DNA from: Candidatus Omnitrophota bacterium
Lineage (GTDB): Bacteria > Omnitrophota > Omnitrophia > Omnitrophales > Danuiimicrobiaceae
Direction of reading: 5' to 3'
Assembly (NCBI GenBank): GCA_016206945.1
Contig: JACQQP010000163.1
Coordinates: 1-6,867, forward strand
Length of the DNA stretch: 6,867 bases
Below the pieces are notes generated by a model. The model was not told where the DNA came from and searched no databases. It saw only the letters and a program-made list of their open reading frames with translations. Every line of letters begins with the position of its first letter. The stretch's first letter is position 1. Below are positions 4,817 to 6,867 of the stretch, piece by piece. The translations under genes and the position numbers were made by a program.

Positions 4817-6742
4817 TTAGGTGTTGAAAACAGTGAACGCAATGATTAAAACGCCGAGCAATAAAAAGAATAAATAATTATGAATGTATCCCGTTTGCAC
4901 GAGGCGTAAGAAAGCACTCGTACTGCGCGCGATCCAACCAGTAAGATTGACCAATCCATCTACAATATACTGATCGATCCAATTTTTAATTCGGCTTACG
5001 AGGATGGTTTTAAACCCGACTTCATTGACTCCTCGGTCAATCACCGCGGCATCGAATTGAAAGGCGAGCTTGGCGATTTGTTTGAACCATCGGATGAACG
5101 TGAGTTGATACAGTTCATCGATCCAGAGTTTATTTTGAGAAGCCGCATAGGTGAGTTGCCACTTTTGAGCCAATCGTCTCGGCAGGTTTGTATGCGTAAT
5201 GTAAAAGAAGAAGGCGATTATAAAGCCAGCGACACTTGTGGCAATTGAAATGGTGACCACAAATGGGTTCACGTGAATTTCTTCAGGGTGATGAGCCAGG
5301 AAATTTTGGAACCAGTGATCGAGCCATGGAGAACCGGGAAGTCCCATCACAGCGGACCCGATCGCTAAAACCACCAGCGGAAGCGTCATGACAAGTGGCG
5401 ATTCGTGAGCATGGTGATGTCCGCGTGTTTTGCCAAAGAAGGTGAGGAACAGTAACCGGAACATGTAAAAAGAAGTCATGAGAGCGGTGAAGACGAGAAG
5501 CCAGAAGATAATTCGGTGAGATCCAAAAGCGCTCACTAAAATTTCGTCTTTACTCCAAAATCCGGCGAAAGGCGGAATTCCGCTGATCGCCACCGTTGCG
5601 ATCACAAAGGTCCAGAAGGTAACCGGCATCGATTTCCTTAAACCTCCCATTTCCCTCATGTCTTGAACGCCGCTTCCGTGGATGACGCTTCCAGCTCCTA
5701 AGAAAAGAAGCGCTTTAAAAAAGGCGTGGGTCATGAGATGAAACGCGCCCGCAGTCATTCCGCCAACGCCAAGTGCTGCCATCATGTAACCCAGTTGGCT
5801 GATCGTGGAGTAAGCGAGAACCTTTTTAATATCCATCTGTGTCAACGCAAAAAACGCGGCCATGAGAGCCGTAGCCGTTCCGATGACTGCCACAATCTGG
5901 GATATTTCTGGAATGGCCTGAAAGAGGGGAAAAAGCCGAGCCACCAGGTAAACGCCGGCCGCCACCATCGTTGCCGCATGAATGAGCGCGCTTACGGGCG
6001 TCGGCCCTTCCATCGCGTCGGGAAGCCAGACGTGGAGTGGAAATTGCGCAGATTTTCCGACGGCGCCGCAAAATAGAAAAAGCGCAGACAACGTGAGTAG
6101 GGGCGTATGGCCATACGCCCCTACAAACGAATGAATGAATTCGGGATGAATGTCTGCGAAGCGCACGGTGCCCGTTGCGTAGAAAAAGGTTACGATTCCT
6201 AGGAAAAAGCCGATGTCTCCAATTCGATTTGTAATAAATGCTTTACGTCCCGCATCCGATGCAGATTTTTTCTCGAACCAAAATCCGATTAAAAAATAAG
6301 AGCAAAGTCCCACGAGTTCCCAGAAGAGATAAATTTGTACGAGCGTTGAAGAAAGGACAAGTCCTAGCATGGAAAACATGAAAAGCGAAAGGTACGCAAA
6401 GAATCGCGGATAACGCGGATCGCCATGCATGTAGCCGACCGAGTAAATGATAATCAGCGAGCCGATGAACGTTACCACAAAAAGCATCATGGCGGCGAGA
6501 GGATCAATCGTGATTCCGAATTCAAGCGGAATCTGATTCACGATGAGCCATGTCATATTTTGATTGATCGTCGTTCCTTTAATGACTTGGCCGATTGCTT
6601 GAAAAGAAACGGCGCATGAAGCCGCGCTTGCCAGAATAGCGATCCAGGCGCTTTTTTCTTTGAGCCACTTTCCGAAGAAAAGAATTACGATGAAGGCACC
6701 CAGTGGTAATAATGGGATAAGAGCCGTTGAAAAAACCGTCAT
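4817..6742 (-). CDS. nuoL: NADH-quinone oxidoreductase subunit L
   Basis: NuoL is the distal antiporter-like subunit of complex I. Its C-terminal amphipathic helix (HL) runs along the membrane arm over NuoM and NuoN. The product has 641 residues, near the usual 610-670. Visible markers are E142 in TM5 (FWELVGLCSYFLIGFW), K230 in GAVGKSAQFPLHVWLPDAM, H335 and H339 in FHLMTHAFFKALLF, and K398/D399 in FWSKDE. The stretch 540-605 would form HL, and a last TM helix lies at about 622-640. A perfect 28-bp palindrome at 6124-6097 encodes residues 207-215 (VGAYGHTPL) in the loop before the TM helix containing CGAVGKSAQ. The ATG at 6742 lies inside a repeat end, with SD-like GAGG (6752-6749) 6 bases upstream. 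An in-frame TGA at 6766-6764 and no other start codon in between exclude an upstream start, and starting at the next Met (63) would lose the first helices. The gene before it should be nuoK, outside the window. Confidence 0.98.
   Translation of the reverse strand: MTVFSTALIPLLPLGAFIVILFFGKWLKEKSAWIAILASAASCAVSFQAIGQVIKGTTINQNMTWLIVNQIPLEFGITIDPLAAMMLFVVTFIGSLIIIYSVGYMHGDPRYPRFFAYLSLFMFSMLGLVLSSTLVQIYLFWELVGLCSYFLIGFWFEKKSASDAGRKAFITNRIGDIGFFLGIVTFFYATGTVRFADIHPEFIHSFVGAYGHTPLLTLSALFLFCGAVGKSAQFPLHVWLPDAMEGPTPVSALIHAATMVAAGVYLVARLFPLFQAIPEISQIVAVIGTATALMAAFFALTQMDIKKVLAYSTISQLGYMMAALGVGGMTAGAFHLMTHAFFKALLFLGAGSVIHGSGVQDMREMGGLRKSMPVTFWTFVIATVAISGIPPFAGFWSKDEILVSAFGSHRIIFWLLVFTALMTSFYMFRLLFLTFFGKTRGHHHAHESPLVMTLPLVVLAIGSAVMGLPGSPWLDHWFQNFLAHHPEEIHVNPFVVTISIATSVAGFIIAFFFYITHTNLPRRLAQKWQLTYAASQNKLWIDELYQLTFIRWFKQIAKLAFQFDAAVIDRGVNEVGFKTILVSRIKNWIDQYIVDGLVNLTGWIARSTSAFLRLVQTGYIHNYLFFLLLGVLIIAFTVFNT
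6097..6124. repeat. Perfect 28-bp palindrome inserted in frame in nuoL
   Basis: GTAGGGGCGTATGG (6097-6110) is followed at once by its exact reverse complement (6111-6124), with no mismatch and no spacer. It resembles the GTAGGGGCG...CGCCCCTAC small palindromic repeats scattered through many bacterial genomes, usually between genes. Here it sits inside nuoL and is read as V207-G-A-Y-G-H-T-P-L215, in a hydrophilic loop between predicted membrane helices. In mRNA it would form a 12-14 bp hairpin inside the coding region. Confidence 0.85.
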
Positions 6743-6867
6743 TGCGAGCCTCGCGCCAGTTGGTCAAGCGGCGGTCGGCCGCTCCGTTGTCTGGCACCGC
6801 CGCTTGAACGAGCGCCGGTCGGGCGCTTGGTCTTGCGGCTTCGCTTTGGTTGTTGCCTCGCAATGAC
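6738..6867. repeat. Long imperfect palindromic element overlapping the nuoL start
   Basis: The element begins GTCATTGCGAG (6738-6748) and ends with the exact inverse CTCGCAATGAC (6857-6867), at the window edge. Inside, TCAAGCGGCGGT (6764-6775) pairs with ACCGCCGCTTGA (6796-6807) over 12 bp, and AGCGCC/GGCGCT (6811-6816 with 6822-6827) makes a second small stem. Two inner stretches around GGTCGG...CGCT...GTCT (6773-6794 and 6817-6838) look like diverged copies of each other. It is GC-rich compared with its surroundings. No open transposase frame is visible, so it is a small non-autonomous repeat (MITE-like or REP cluster). Its left end supplies the SD and ATG of nuoL. Confidence 0.75.
6749..6752 (-). 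promoter_or_regulatory. Repeat-derived Shine-Dalgarno site of nuoL
   Basis: GAGG on the minus strand is 6 bases from the ATG at 6742. Both lie in or at the end of the palindromic element. In the nuoL transcript the start codon is part of the 11-base arm (6748-6738) that can pair with the distal arm (6867-6857). Folding of the whole repeat could therefore hide the AUG. Confidence 0.55.

Noticed and set aside
4817..6742. NuoL as an Mrp/MnhA-type antiporter subunit rather than complex I
   Set aside because: The long C-terminal part with an HL-like amphipathic segment and final TM helix, and direct linkage to nuoM and nuoN, fit complex I. No other Mrp subunits are present.
6579..6863. Minus-strand frame across the repeat and the 5' end of nuoL
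   Set aside because: It is a shadow frame through palindromic repeat sequence and nuoL, with no family resemblance; the true nuoL frame starts at 6742.

Overview
All recognisable genes lie on the minus strand, so the window is best read from high to low coordinates. The order is nuoL (6742-4817), nuoM (4752-3280), nuoN (3279-1840), a riboswitch-controlled leader (about 1790-1575), a small secreted Pro/Gly-rich protein (1574-963) and a membrane-anchored TPR protein (945 to the window edge, incomplete). No tRNA, rRNA, CRISPR array or transposase gene was found.

Region 6867-1840 is the distal part of a respiratory complex I (NADH:quinone oxidoreductase, NDH-1) operon. It encodes the three large antiporter-like membrane subunits NuoL, NuoM and NuoN. 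All three are full length and keep the key charged residues of the proton path. nuoM and nuoN abut with no spacer. nuoL and nuoM are separated by 64 bases that hold a short palindromic repeat.

The most striking parts are non-coding or repeat-derived. (1) Between nuoN and the secreted-protein gene the minus strand carries a GEMM-I (cyclic di-GMP class I) riboswitch aptamer, followed by a 12-bp rho-independent terminator and then a Shine-Dalgarno site. A c-di-GMP switch therefore appears to control an unrecognised exported Pro/Gly-rich protein and, probably through an operon, a TPR protein. (2) nuoL is bracketed by two palindromic elements sharing the end GTCATTG/CAATGAC. The upstream element supplies both the ribosome-binding site and the ATG of nuoL. 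(3) A perfect 28-bp palindrome lies in frame inside nuoL and encodes nine residues of an inter-helix loop, which suggests a repeat that inserted into a coding gene and was tolerated.

The organism is a bacterium with a 14-subunit-type complex I, mid-range GC content, c-di-GMP signalling and interspersed palindromic repeats. GEMM-I switches are common in deltaproteobacterial lineages, some Firmicutes and several uncultured phyla. A deltaproteobacteria-like or candidate-phylum Gram-negative host would fit, but the window alone does not fix the taxon.
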